This document shows positions 34,498 through 43,569 of a DNA stretch of 64,000 nucleotides, piece by piece (the stretch's first letter is position 1; every line of letters begins with the position of its first letter). The notes under the pieces are model-generated. The model was given only the letters and a program-made list of their open reading frames with translations, was not told the DNA's origin and did not search any database. The stretch is from NCBI GenBank assembly GCA_963663975.2, contig CAXXRA010000015.1, forward strand, positions 1,550,001 to 1,614,000, given 5' to 3'. This DNA is from JANQRX01 sp963663975 (lineage in GTDB: Bacteria; Pseudomonadota; Alphaproteobacteria; Rhizobiales; Kaistiaceae). Position numbers and translations under genes: made by a program.

Positions 34498-35619
34498 ATG
34501 GCGAAAATCGAGCGAGTTGAGTTGCGGATGATCGACCTCGTTCCGCAAACCGAGCGGAAAGACGCGATCCAAAGTTTTGCCAGTCAAGAGACGCCGATTG
34601 TCACTATCACTGACTCAGACGGCGGAATTGGTACCGGCTACAGCTACACCATCGGGACGGGCGGCTCATCAATCATGCGCCTGTTGAGCGATCACCTTGC
34701 TGGACGGCTGATTGGGCGGGACGCAAACGCCATCGAAGCCATCTGGCATGATCTGGAGTTTGCGACCCACGCAACCACGATCGGCCCGATGACGTCGATC
34801 GCCCTAGCAGCAATCGATACCGCGTTATGGGATCTACGCGCCCGACGCCTCGGGCTCCCTCTGTGGCTAGTCGCTGGAGGCGCCAGCGACCGACGCCCCG
34901 TCTATACAAGCGAGGGCGGTTGGCTGCATCTTGACCAAAAACAGATCGTTGAACAAGCTGTGGCCGACAAGTCAGCTGGATTCATGGGATCGAAGATAAA
35001 GATAGGAAAGCCCAGCGGCGCAGAGGACCGTAGTCGGCTCGCGGCCGTTCGTGAGGCGGTCGGCGATTCTTATGAGATCATGGTGGACTGCAACCAGGCG
35101 TTTGCCGTCGACGAGGCGATCAGGCGCCTTCCACAACTTGCTGACCTCAACCTTGGTTGGATCGAGGAGCCTCTGCCAGCCGACGATATCGATGGGCACG
35201 TGCGCTTGTCGGGCCACACATCGACCCCGATCGCAATCGGCGAGTCTTTATATTCCATTCGGCATTTTCGAGAGTACATGCAACGCCGCGCCTGTTCGAT
35301 TGTCCAGGTCGACGTCGGACGGATCGGCGGAATAACGCCTTGGCTGAAGGTAGCCCATACCGCTGAGGCCTTTGACCTACCAGTTTGCCCGCACTTTTTG
35401 ATGGAGTTGCACGTCAGCCTGACTTGCGCGGTGCCCAACGGGAGGTATGTCGAGTACATTCCTCAACTCGACGCCGTCACGAATAGTCAGGTGCGGATTC
35501 AGGCGGGCCAGGTGTTCGCGCCCAGCCAAGCGGGTCTCGGTATTGATTGGGACCACGATGCTGTCGACCACAAAAGCATCGCGGAATTCTCGCAGGTCAT
35601 CACCGCAGCCGACCCGTAG
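34498..35619 (+). CDS. enolase-superfamily enzyme, mandelate racemase subgroup
   Basis: 373 residues. Acid-base Lys pair KIK at 166-168. Metal ligands are Asp197 (MVDCNQ), Glu223 or 224 (WIEEPL) and Glu249 (IGES). The Asp272-His299 dyad is in VDVGRIGG and CPHF. This set (KxK plus Asp-His) is that of mandelate racemase and acid-sugar dehydratases, which abstract a proton alpha to a carboxylate. ATG is preceded by GGAG 8 nt upstream. I infer a dehydratase or epimerase acting on the desulfated product. Confidence 0.88.
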   Translation: MAKIERVELRMIDLVPQTERKDAIQSFASQETPIVTITDSDGGIGTGYSYTIGTGGSSIMRLLSDHLAGRLIGRDANAIEAIWHDLEFATHATTIGPMTSIALAAIDTALWDLRARRLGLPLWLVAGGASDRRPVYTSEGGWLHLDQKQIVEQAVADKSAGFMGSKIKIGKPSGAEDRSRLAAVREAVGDSYEIMVDCNQAFAVDEAIRRLPQLADLNLGWIEEPLPADDIDGHVRLSGHTSTPIAIGESLYSIRHFREYMQRRACSIVQVDVGRIGGITPWLKVAHTAEAFDLPVCPHFLMELHVSLTCAVPNGRYVEYIPQLDAVTNSQVRIQAGQVFAPSQAGLGIDWDHDAVDHKSIAEFSQVITAADP

Positions 35620-35758
35620 CATCGGCTCGCCATATCCGCTTGAGCTGACGAGTGCGGCGGTTGCAATTATGATACGCACATCCATGGATCGCATCGTGAA
35701 AACGAACGTAGCGCCTTCGTGGCCTCCGCGCCGCCGGACACAATTTTACTTTGGCCGG

Positions 35759-36398
35759 CTAGATGATGATCGTGTCGGCACCCAGCGCGCGCGATTCAGA
35801 GATGCGTATGTGGCGGTCTAGCGCTTGCGCCGCCACCTCCCAATCCTTCTCGCGGAGCGCTTCGATAACGCTCATGTGCTCCAACATTGCCGGAAGCACG
35901 CGTGATTCGGTATATCGTGCATTCAGGCGAATGAGATGAAGCTTGTCGCTGTTGATGCGGTGAACGTTTTTGAGGACCGCGTTATCCAGAGCGTCGATAA
36001 GGCCATTGTGCAACTCCCAGTTAACAACTTCCGCCGCCTTCAGCAGCTCTGAGTCAATAATTGCGCGCGCGCGTAACTATTGACTCGGTGCGTATCATCA
36101 AATTCGCCGGCCAGCTGCCTAAATCCTCGACTCCACGGCATGCCTGCACCTCGAGCATGCGGCGCAACTGAAAGGCGTCGCGGATGAACCGAGTATCGAC
36201 GCTTGTTACGCGCATGCCGGTTTGTGGCAGCAACTCCACAAGGCCCTCCGCCTCTAGTTGACGCAGGGCGTCCCGCATGGGCGCAACCGACACATTGAGC
36301 GCGCCGCACAACTCTCGCTGAGTTAGAAACTGTCCAGGGCGGATCGTCCGTTCGAAGAGCGCTGTCTTGAAGGACTGATAAGCGACCTGTCTTAACAA
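35759..36398 (-). pseudogene. second GntR/FCD regulator, frameshifted in a CG run
   Basis: The N-terminal part starts MLRQVAYQSFKTALF and includes the wHTH GQFLTQRELCGALNVSVAPMRDALRQLEAEGLV, then ends prematurely at 36054 with RARNY. In another frame the chain continues from RARAIIDSELLKAAEVVNWEL through HIRISESRALGADTIII, ending at 35759. The shift falls in the alternating CG run at 36063-36073. The parts align end to end with the first GntR protein (33677), so this is a paralogue. It is a pseudogene, a phase-variable gene, or a sequencing error. Confidence 0.8.
36051..36086 (+). repeat. inverted repeat around an alternating CG run
   Basis: GAGTCAATA (36051-36059) and TATTGACTC (36078-36086) are perfect 9-bp arms. 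Between them lies an 11-base alternating GC run (36063-36073), a sequence able to adopt Z-DNA and prone to slippage. This is where the GntR frame breaks. Confidence 0.9.
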
Positions 36399-36640
36399 GT
36401 GTCACCCCTCATGCATTGGTGTCGGCGAGAGACGCAGACGCCTAATTCCCGATTCTGTGTTATTATGATAGCTCGCAGAGTGTGTAGCGAATTATCATTG
36501 CGGTCGCCTCCGTTCGGTCAACAGCCGCATGTCGCGGGTGGTCGCTGACTGAACGATTGGCTCGTATTTGACTCTCATGATGGATTGCAATAGATGAAAT
36601 TTCAATTCATATTCTGATAGATATGTGAGAAGCGCTGATT

Positions 36641-37513
36641 ATGCGAACAGTTGGCTTCGTTGGGCTGGGCACAATGGGCGCGCCGATGGCTCGCAACATT
36701 CTGAGATCTGGCATTTCCGTTCGTGTCTATGACGAGAGCCGAGATGCCCGCGGCGCTTTTGCAGACACTCGCGCGGTCGTGTGCTCGACCTTACCTGAAA
36801 CATATCAGGGATGCGAAAGCATCGTGCTGATGCTGCCGACAATCAAAGAGGTGGAGACTGTTTTGCTGGGTGACACGCGCGCACTCAGCGAGGCAAACCC
36901 CGGATGTGTAATTGTTAATATGAGCACGGTGTCACCGCTAGAAAATGAAAAAATCGCATCGGAGCTTCACAGTCGGGGCCTGCGCTTCGTTGAAGCGCCG
37001 GTCGCCCGAGGGTCAGACAATGCCCACGACGGAACGCTGTTGATTATGGCGGCCGGGCATACGTCAGCTGTCGAAGCGGTTCGACCAGTCTTAGACACGA
37101 TGGGGGAAACTATCGTTTGTGGTGCAATTGGCGCGGCGTCGGCGATGAAACTGGTGAACAATTATTTGGCACTACTGTCCAACGTCGTCACTGCCGAAGC
37201 CCTTTCCCTCGCGCGCGCCTACGATCTGGACGAGCAGTTTGCGCTCGACGTTATGGCCAATACCGCAGTCGGTCAGGGGTATGCTCGTGTCGTATATCCC
37301 AAGAAGGTCTTGGCTGGCGATGTCACCGCTGGGTTCCCGATCGAGTTGGCCCTGAAGGATCTGCGGCTGGCGACAACTGACGGAAAGCGCCTCGGAGTCG
37401 CAATGCTGTCAGGCGACGTAGCCGACGCGATATACAGCGCCGCCATCGACGATGGGCGCGGGCGACAAGACGCTACAGCTATTTATCAGATGATGAGTAG
37501 TCTGAACGATTAG
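36641..37513 (+). CDS. beta-hydroxyacid dehydrogenase (HIBADH/tartronate-semialdehyde reductase family)
   Basis: 290 residues. Nucleotide-binding GLGTMG (8-13), NMSTVSP, a substrate motif VEAPVARGSDNAHDGTL in place of the commoner DAPVSGG, and catalytic Lys170 with Asn174 in AMKLVNNYL. It acts NAD(P)-dependently on 3-hydroxy acids such as glycerate or 3-hydroxyisobutyrate in known members. It is divergent from the frameshifted GntR. I infer that it oxidises or reduces an intermediate after the enolase-superfamily step. Confidence 0.88.
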   Translation: MRTVGFVGLGTMGAPMARNILRSGISVRVYDESRDARGAFADTRAVVCSTLPETYQGCESIVLMLPTIKEVETVLLGDTRALSEANPGCVIVNMSTVSPLENEKIASELHSRGLRFVEAPVARGSDNAHDGTLLIMAAGHTSAVEAVRPVLDTMGETIVCGAIGAASAMKLVNNYLALLSNVVTAEALSLARAYDLDEQFALDVMANTAVGQGYARVVYPKKVLAGDVTAGFPIELALKDLRLATTDGKRLGVAMLSGDVADAIYSAAIDDGRGRQDATAIYQMMSSLND

Positions 37514-38095
37514 ACGCTTTGGATCTAGCTGTCGTTGTAATCCAACAGCCCGTCCTGTTTCACGTGAAAGGCGCCGACCTTCGACGCTTGGCTTTGCCTT
37601 ATTTTGCAACGTGTATGTCACCTGAACCGAGCAGCCGCGTCAGCCGCAGAGTTCTACGCCCCGTGCCTTCGCCGCAACAACCGCCCCCTACCGACGGCGA
37701 GATCGAGCGGCACCGCCTCGGTGCATCATGACCGACGCAGAAGGCGCTACTAGGCCAGAATGGCCCACAACAGGCCACATAAGGGCCGCCACCACAAAGC
37801 CGTGACGGTCGCACAGAAGGCGCTGACCTGACAAGCTGGCTCCGCTGATACGATTACCAACCCTACTCTGGCTACAACTCCAAGCCCATGTCTCCGGCCG
37901 AAACGTGCTGGACAAGGCCCTTGGAAATGAAGGCCGTGTTGTCCATCGATAAGGGCCGCGAGTAGATCAGCGCGCGAGTGGCTCTTGCCAGCGACGATGG
38001 TCACCCTTCCGACTTCATTGCATTGAAATATAGCCCATTGGTATATCGATTAATGCCCGCCCGCGCCAATCTATATATGGCATGAGGAGTGTTCC
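37514..38095 (+). other. non-coding stretch before the binding-protein gene
   Basis: About 580 bp without a recognisable gene. The middle (37600-38000) reads like a fragment of a decayed coding region on either strand but I could not place it. The last 60 bp are AT-rich and hold a TTGGTATAT element (38038-38046) and GAGGAG before the next start. Confidence 0.35.
38037..38046 (+). promoter_or_regulatory. degenerate half of a GntR-like operator
   Basis: ATTGGTATAT, followed by CGATTAAT, lies about 50 bp upstream of the binding-protein ATG. It shares TTGGTATA with the palindrome upstream of the sulfatase. The right half is degenerate, so this is tentative. Confidence 0.25.
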
Positions 38096-39171
38096 ATGAA
38101 TGATCTAATGAGAAAATTCGCCGTCGCGACAAGCGCGTTTGTATTGTCGCTTGCCGTGTCGCGACAAGCGCGTTTGTATTGTCGCTTGCCGTGTCAGCCG
38201 CCAGCTCTCAAGAGCTTACCGTTGCAGCAGGGACGGCTATCTCCGATGCCGCCGTGTTCGCAGGAGTGGAAAAGGGATTCTTTGCCAAACACGGGTTGAA
38301 AGTTGAAGTCAAAATCTTTGCCAGCGGCGTGGAAATGATAAACGCGCTCAATGGGGGGCAGGTCGATGCAACCGTGATGGGTTCGTTTCCTTTGCTTGCC
38401 GGCGTGTCGAAAGGTCTGCCTCTGAAGCTAATTGCTCACAACTGGGGCAGTGCTTTATCAACCTCGCAGAGTGAAGTCCTTTCAGTTGTGGGCTTGTCGG
38501 CATCAGGCATCGAAGAAGAGAACGTCAATTCGCTCGACGGCAAACGTGTTGGCCTACCGCTTGGGTCAGGAGCGGAGCCTTACCTGATCGGCCTTTTGAG
38601 ATCCGCCGGGCTAGACAGAGACTCGGTGACGCTCATCCATGTTGCACCTACTAATATGAATACCGCCCTGCAGAACGGTGATGTTGACGCTGTCTCGATT
38701 TGGGAGGCTCATGCCAGCAATGCACTGACGGTAGTGGCGGGAACAGTCCGGGTGAAATCCGGTGGATGCGAGGGATGCTATTTCGCCGGCACGGTGCTGA
38801 GCACCGAATCGATTATCAGCGAGCGACGCGACGACCTAAAGGCTCTCCTGACTGCGTTTGCCGAGTCGCATCAGTGGGTCCGGAACAATCGCGCGGAAGC
38901 AGCGGACGTTGCCAGTCGTTGGATTCCGGGTACCAAACTTGAAACCCTCGAGGAAGCTCTGCGCACGCTGCCCTTTGATATGCGGATCACCAAGAATACG
39001 CTTGACGGGTACAACCAAGTTATTCTGCCTCTAATGCTTTCGACCGACAGGATAGAAGAACTTTTCGATCCATCAACCGCCATTGATGCATCGCTGATTC
39101 AAGAGGTGACAACCGAGGTGCCACAGTTCTTCGATGACTTGGACCCGATCCCGGCGGACCGCGCATACTGA
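38096..39171 (+). pseudogene. ABC substrate-binding protein (NitT/TauT type), signal peptide out of frame
   Basis: Start ATG at 38096 with GAGGAG upstream. MNDLMRKFAVATSAFVLSLAV begins a good signal peptide, but a perfect 35-bp tandem duplication (38123-38192) throws the frame off. Removing one unit restores a signal peptide ending VSAAS and joins it to the mature protein QELTVAAGTAISDAAVFAGVEKGFF. The mature part is a SsuA/NMT1-like periplasmic binder (GGQVDATVMGSFPLLAG, NSLDGKRVGLPLGSGAE, NMNTALQNGDVDAVSIWEAHA), about 320 residues. As written, only an internal TTG gives the mature frame, without export. Confidence 0.85.
38123..38192 (+). repeat. perfect 35-bp tandem duplication
   Basis: Units 38123-38157 and 38158-38192 are identical. 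The length is not a multiple of three, so it shifts the frame of the binding-protein gene within the signal peptide. Confidence 0.96.
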
Positions 39172-39413
39172 GAATGTTCCTCCCGGACACCGGACCCGTC
39201 GTTCGCGATGGGCCCCGGTGGCCGGGAGTCCAATTGGAACTCGCTCCGGGCTATTTGGCTTGCTGCAATGCCGTAGTTGGATCTACACTCGAATTTGCAG
39301 TCTGCGACAAGAAGGCTGTCGAGCAGGCCGAAGTGGTCCATTCTAATTCATTGAGGCTGGCGTCCAATCGATACATGACGCGCCAGCCCATCAGGGACAT
39401 GTCATCCGCCGCC

Positions 39414-39439
39414 ATGCTCCGCCGCCATGCTCCGCCGCC
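39414..39439 (+). repeat. 13-bp tandem duplication at a start codon
   Basis: ATGCTCCGCCGCC occurs twice in a row (39414-39426, 39427-39439). Each copy carries an ATG and they are in different frames. Only the second opens the 109-codon gene. Confidence 0.9.
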
Positions 39440-39756
39440 TAGCAAAAATCCCCCGTTCCATCATCCTGACCTCGGCAGCCATACTGCTTATCTTTCTGGC
39501 TTACGAGATCTGGACGCGGAGCTTGGCCGGCCAAATCATGGCCGATTTCAGGCCCGATTGGGACGCCGAGTCCCAGGATATCGTTATCGTCATGCCATTC
39601 GAGCCGGAACAGTTTCACATGCTGAAGCTTCAGGCAGCCGGCCGATTCATCAGTTATGAAAACAAAGAGGTGACGCTGTTTGACGTGCACCCAGATGACA
39701 TTCGGCGTTTGGCACGCAACTACTGGGTTAGCGATATTCGGTTGATAACGCGATGA
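39427..39756 (+). CDS. small membrane-anchored protein preceding the permeases
   Basis: 109 residues, not recognised. N-terminal basic segment and one membrane helix (about 11-28), then a small soluble domain with MPFEPEQFHMLKLQAAGRFI and DVHPDDIRRLARNYWVSDIRL. Its stop overlaps the start of the first permease (ATGA), so it belongs to the transporter operon. It might be an accessory lipid- or membrane-tethered subunit. Confidence 0.6.
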   Translation: MLRRLAKIPRSIILTSAAILLIFLAYEIWTRSLAGQIMADFRPDWDAESQDIVIVMPFEPEQFHMLKLQAAGRFISYENKEVTLFDVHPDDIRRLARNYWVSDIRLITR

Positions 39757-40574
39757 CCACCGAAGCCATTCCAGCTGCCGCGGCCAAAAGATCGTTTCGC
39801 AGCCCGAAAAATGCGAAACGAATCCGCCAACTCGGTGGTATTCTAGCGGTTGTTGTCGCGTGGCAGATATCGGTGTGGGTGATCGATCTGCCACCGTACT
39901 TTTATCCGGGGCCGTCCAACGTCTTCGATGCGTTTATTGAGCTAGTCGAGCGCGGTATCCTGCCACCCTATATTGGTGATAGCGTCGGTCGCTATGCTCT
40001 TGGTGTATTTTGCGGGACATCGATCGGGGTGTTGATCGGGCTCCTGATTGGCCTGTCGCGGTTGATGTCAGCAGTGCTGGCGCCCACGATCAACTTTTTC
40101 TACTCGATTGTCGAAGTCGCATGGATCCCGCTGTTCGTTATTTGGTGGGGCTACGGGATAAAGACGATCATCGTCGCGCTCGTCTACGTGGCTGCTTTTC
40201 CTGTCCTGTACAACACCCTCATCGGCGTACGGACGGTGCCGACGGTTCTGATCAACGCCAGCAAATCACTTGGTGCGACGAATCTGCAAGTCCTGGTCAA
40301 TGTAATTTTACCATCCGCTTTGCCCAACATATTTACGGGCTTCAGAATCGGCGCCGGTTTTGCCTTTCGCGGCTTGATCTTTGCGGAAATGATCGCGGCG
40401 CAAACAGGTGTCGGGTATTTGATCTTTGAAGGAGCGAATTCGCAGCAGACTGACCGGACTATCGTGGGGATGATTACGATCGGGCTGATGTGGCTGGTAA
40501 TCGATCGTGCCTATCTTAGCCCGGTCGAGAAGATAACGATTGAACGCTGGGGCCTGGTGAGTGATTCGAAATGA
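39753..40574 (+). CDS. ABC transporter permease (SsuC/TauC type), first subunit
   Basis: 273 residues with about six membrane helices. The EAA loop that contacts the ATPase is INASKSLGATNLQVLVNVILPSALP (168-191). PYFYPGPSNVFDAF near the N-terminus and IVEVAWIPLFVIWWGYG resemble nitrate/taurine/sulfonate permeases. It overlaps the following permease gene by 4 bp. The two permeases probably form a heterodimer. Confidence 0.9.
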   Translation: MTTEAIPAAAAKRSFRSPKNAKRIRQLGGILAVVVAWQISVWVIDLPPYFYPGPSNVFDAFIELVERGILPPYIGDSVGRYALGVFCGTSIGVLIGLLIGLSRLMSAVLAPTINFFYSIVEVAWIPLFVIWWGYGIKTIIVALVYVAAFPVLYNTLIGVRTVPTVLINASKSLGATNLQVLVNVILPSALPNIFTGFRIGAGFAFRGLIFAEMIAAQTGVGYLIFEGANSQQTDRTIVGMITIGLMWLVIDRAYLSPVEKITIERWGLVSDSK

Positions 40575-41365
40575 ATGAGAGCACGACTGTCTTGGCGCGG
40601 CCGTTTTTCAGGCGGTGGATGCTCGGGCTGATACCATTGGGTGTGGCCTTGGCGGTCTGGATGGTCGCGCCGGCCGTTGCCGACATTCCGCCGTTTATGT
40701 TCCCGACTATGGCCAGCGTACTCAAGTCAACCGGCAAGCATCTTGCGGACGGCTCTTTGGTTTTCAACGTGGCGAGCAGCCTAGGCCGCCTGGCGATAGG
40801 CTTCGTTATAGGCAACACAATCGCCATCCCGCTGGGAATCGCGATTGCCACCAATACCAAGATCGCGGACGTCTTCCAGCCTGTACTGACTTTCATGCAG
40901 TCGATCGCCGGGATCGCTTGGGTCCCACTCGCAATTATCTGGTTCGGTATTGGCGACGGCGCGGTTATCTTCGTCATCGCCAACACGATTTTCTTTTCGA
41001 ACATTTATAATACCGTGTTGGGGGTGCGCTCCATTCCCCCCGTTCTGTTCAAAGCGGCGCGTTCTCATGGTGCAAGTGAGAAGCAAATCCTCTTTGATCT
41101 CGTGATCCCAGGTGCGCTAACGCAGATCCTGGTTGGCATGCGCACCTCAATGGCTTTCGGCTGGCGCGCCCTTGTGGGTGGCGAAATGCTGGCTGGAACG
41201 TCAGGGATTGGATACATCACGATCGAGGCTGTGCAATGGTATCAGACCGAAATCATCCTGCGCGGGATGATTATCATTGGCGTCCTGTGGCTCGTGATGG
41301 ACAGGTTGATATTCCGCGTGCTGGAGGACAGGACCGTTCAACGCTGGGGCATGATACAGAATTGA
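40571..41365 (+). CDS. ABC transporter permease (SsuC/TauC type), second subunit
   Basis: 264 residues, about six helices. EAA loop FKAARSHGASEKQILFDLVIPGALTQ (160-185), DIPPFMFPTMASV near the N-terminus and SIAGIAWVPLAIIWFGIG. It is paralogous to the preceding permease. With the ATPase at 30894 and the binder at 38096 it completes an import system. Translation is coupled to the upstream gene by ATGA. Confidence 0.9.
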   Translation: MNESTTVLARPFFRRWMLGLIPLGVALAVWMVAPAVADIPPFMFPTMASVLKSTGKHLADGSLVFNVASSLGRLAIGFVIGNTIAIPLGIAIATNTKIADVFQPVLTFMQSIAGIAWVPLAIIWFGIGDGAVIFVIANTIFFSNIYNTVLGVRSIPPVLFKAARSHGASEKQILFDLVIPGALTQILVGMRTSMAFGWRALVGGEMLAGTSGIGYITIEAVQWYQTEIILRGMIIIGVLWLVMDRLIFRVLEDRTVQRWGMIQN

Positions 41366-41399
41366 CGTCCTACGCGGTCGGCGGATCGGGTGTCAGCCA

Positions 41400-42173
41400 T
41401 ATGACGCTGGAGAATTAGCCAACGCGGAGAGCGTTGCGGCTGAACACGATGATGAGATACGATATCTGCTTCCGGTTCTGTCGACGCTACGGCGCGTCGG
41501 TCGCCACCAAACCGCAATCGGAATCGCGCGGCATGCGCTTGCCGCGATTGCAAACTATTCCGACTCCACGGAGAACGCAGTTTGGCTGTATGACGCAATA
41601 GGCCAGAATCATTGGGACCTGGGAGAATATGAACTGGCCGTCTCCACCTACGACGAAGGAATCAAACAGGTTGGCCTCCATAACAAACAGGTGACGAATA
41701 TTCTGATTAACGCGGCGGGATATAATCGCCGAATTGGTCACTACGCCCGAGCCGTTGAATTGGCGCGTGCCGCGACGCAAATGGATCACATTTCGAGATT
41801 CGGAAGGCTGCTGGCGTTCTCTACGATGGCCACAGCCCTGTCAGAAAGAGGAGCTGAATCATCGGAAGTCGAAAGAATAGTCAATCTTATCGGAAGCGAC
41901 CACAACGTGTATTCGGTTCGGTACGGGGAGCTGTTTTTGCAACTTGGGATGAAAGAACGGGCAGTGGATATGATGTTGGCATCGGCGTCGGACCCACGTT
42001 TTCGAGACCGGGTGATAACTCGGATGCAAAGATACTCTTGGAGCATTGGCGCGCCGGACAGACCTGAGTTGACGGGGACGGATTTCACGCCAATTCGTCA
42101 AGATCCAGAATTTCGCACAGCGTTTGACCGGGTGGCCCGTATCAATCACATCGACGCGTATGATCTACATTGA
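41400..42173 (+). pseudogene. TPR-containing C-terminal remnant
   Basis: From about 41400 to the stop at 42173 one frame codes for helical repeats, for example NAVWLYDAIGQNHWDLGEYE followed by LAVSTYDEGIKQVGLHN, then NAAGYNRRIGHYARAVELAR. These resemble tetratricopeptide motifs seen at the C-terminus of large regulators or adenylate cyclases. No ATG, GTG or TTG lies in this frame before a GTG at 41691, which would cut the first TPR, so the gene looks 5'-truncated just after the permease. If 41691 is used the product has 160 residues. Confidence 0.55.
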
Positions 42174-42548
42174 GGTTGATCGGCGATGGACGATAGCATT
42201 GGTGATGTGAAATAGAAGGGGCGTTCTTATGTCCTCATCGACCGCGCGCGAGTGGTCCAGTTTATTGGTAAAGCATGACCGGGTTTCATTGGAAGCTGTC
42301 TGTTCCGGATCGCAAGATCACCTTCCGTCTTTCTAACGACACCTTACTGGCTTTCAAGCTACTCCGCGGCGATCAGGCCTGACTGAATGCCGCCATCTAC
42401 ACATGCTCGTGGAGTTGCATGAGCTGCCGGCAAATCACACTAACTCACGCGGAGTACGCGTATGCGCATCGATTCCGCCGATCTGGATGGCGCAAAATCG
42501 ACGCAAAATTGAGCGGGACCATTGATTCTAAAGGGAAATTTCCCGCTC
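42174..42548 (+). other. non-coding right end of the accessory island
   Basis: About 375 bp with no gene I can support. A 35-codon frame begins at 42275 (MTGFHWKLSVPDRKITFRLS) but has no homology I recognise. GGCGCAAAATCGACGCAAAATTG near 42487-42509 resembles the phrases at 30001-30023. Confidence 0.35.
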
Positions 42549-42601
42549 GCGCTCAGGCTCATAACCTGAAGGTCGCTGACTAGAATCCGGCCACGCAGCC
42601 A
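42549..42601 (+). pseudogene. degenerate tRNA-Met-like fragment (possible second attachment remnant)
   Basis: The anticodon arm TCAGG-CTCATAA-CCTGA has a proper Met CAT loop. A degraded T arm and an end CACGCAGCCA follow. It parallels the better preserved fragment at 30053-30105 in length and layout (AACCTGAAG, then a GTCG/TTCG step, AATCC, GCA.CCA). No 5' half is present. Confidence 0.5.
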
Positions 42602-42688
42602 ACGTCCCGTGGAATCGCCAAATACTGGCGTTCCGGCGCCCGATCCGCCATATAGAGCCCGACCCGGCTAGAGCGGCCCGAAACACCC

Positions 42689-43569
42689 ATGCCCGACAGC
42701 GCCATCCCCTTCCGCAAGATGAACGGCCTCCGCAACGAGTTCGTCGTGCTGGATGCGCGTGCCAGGCCCATCGACATCGACGCCGAGGCGATCCGCCATC
42801 TCGGCGGGGACGAGGGGATCGGCTTCGACCAGCTGATCACCATCGAAAAGGCGGCCCAGGGCGGCGACGCCTTCATGCGCATCCACAATCGCGACGGCGG
42901 CGAGGTCGACGCCTGCGGCAACGCCACCCGCTGCATCGGCTGGCTGGTGATGAACGAGAACGGTGCCAACGAGGCGGCGATCGAGACCAATGCCGGGCTG
43001 CTCACCACCTATGACGCCGGCGAGCCGGAGCTGATCACCGTCGACATGGGCACGCCGCGCTTCGACTGGCAGGATATCCCGCTCGCCGAAGCCTTCCACG
43101 ACACCCGCACGTTCGAGCTGCAGATCGGACCGATCGACGCCCCGGTGCTGCACTCCCCCTCGGCGGTCAATATGGGCAACCCCCACGCCATCTTCTGGGT
43201 CGACGACATCGATGCCCACAACCTCGCCGGCTTCGGGCCGATGCTGGAAAACCATCCGATCTTTCCCGACCGGGCCAACATTTCGCTGGCCCATGTCACC
43301 GCCGCGACGCCATGACGGTCAAGACCTGGGAGCGCGGCGTCGGTATCACCAAGGCCTGCGGCACCGCCGCGTGCGCGGCCGCGGTGGCGGCGATGCGCAA
43401 GAAATTAACCGATAAGCGGGTGACGGTGACGCTGCCCGGCGGGCCGCTGACCATCGAATGGCGCGACGACGGCCATGTGTGGATGACCGGGCCGGTCGAG
43501 AACGAGTTCACCGGCACCATCGACGCCGGGACCCTGGCCTGGCGGGTGAGCGAGCGGGGTGCGGCCTGA
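42689..43569 (+). pseudogene. dapF: diaminopimelate epimerase, reading frame split near residue 208
   Basis: Part 1 (42689-43315) starts MPDSAIPFRKMNGLRNEFVV and has the first catalytic Cys in DACGNATRC (Cys76), then NMGNPHAIFWVDD, and ends LAHVTAATP. Part 2 (43312-43569) starts MTVKTWERGVGITKACGTAACAAAV with the second catalytic Cys and ends normally. A normal DapF is one chain with WERG...ACGT after this point. The two frames meet at CCATGACG, so the stop TGA and an ATG overlap. It is either a 1-2 nt indel (real or sequencing) or a split gene with coupled translation. The gene is normally essential for lysine and peptidoglycan synthesis. Confidence 0.85.

Noticed and set aside
37600..38004. 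Transposase remnant in the gap before the binding-protein gene
   Set aside because: A minus-strand frame (starting MTIVAGKSHSRADLL) looks protein-like, but no transposase motif could be identified on either strand.
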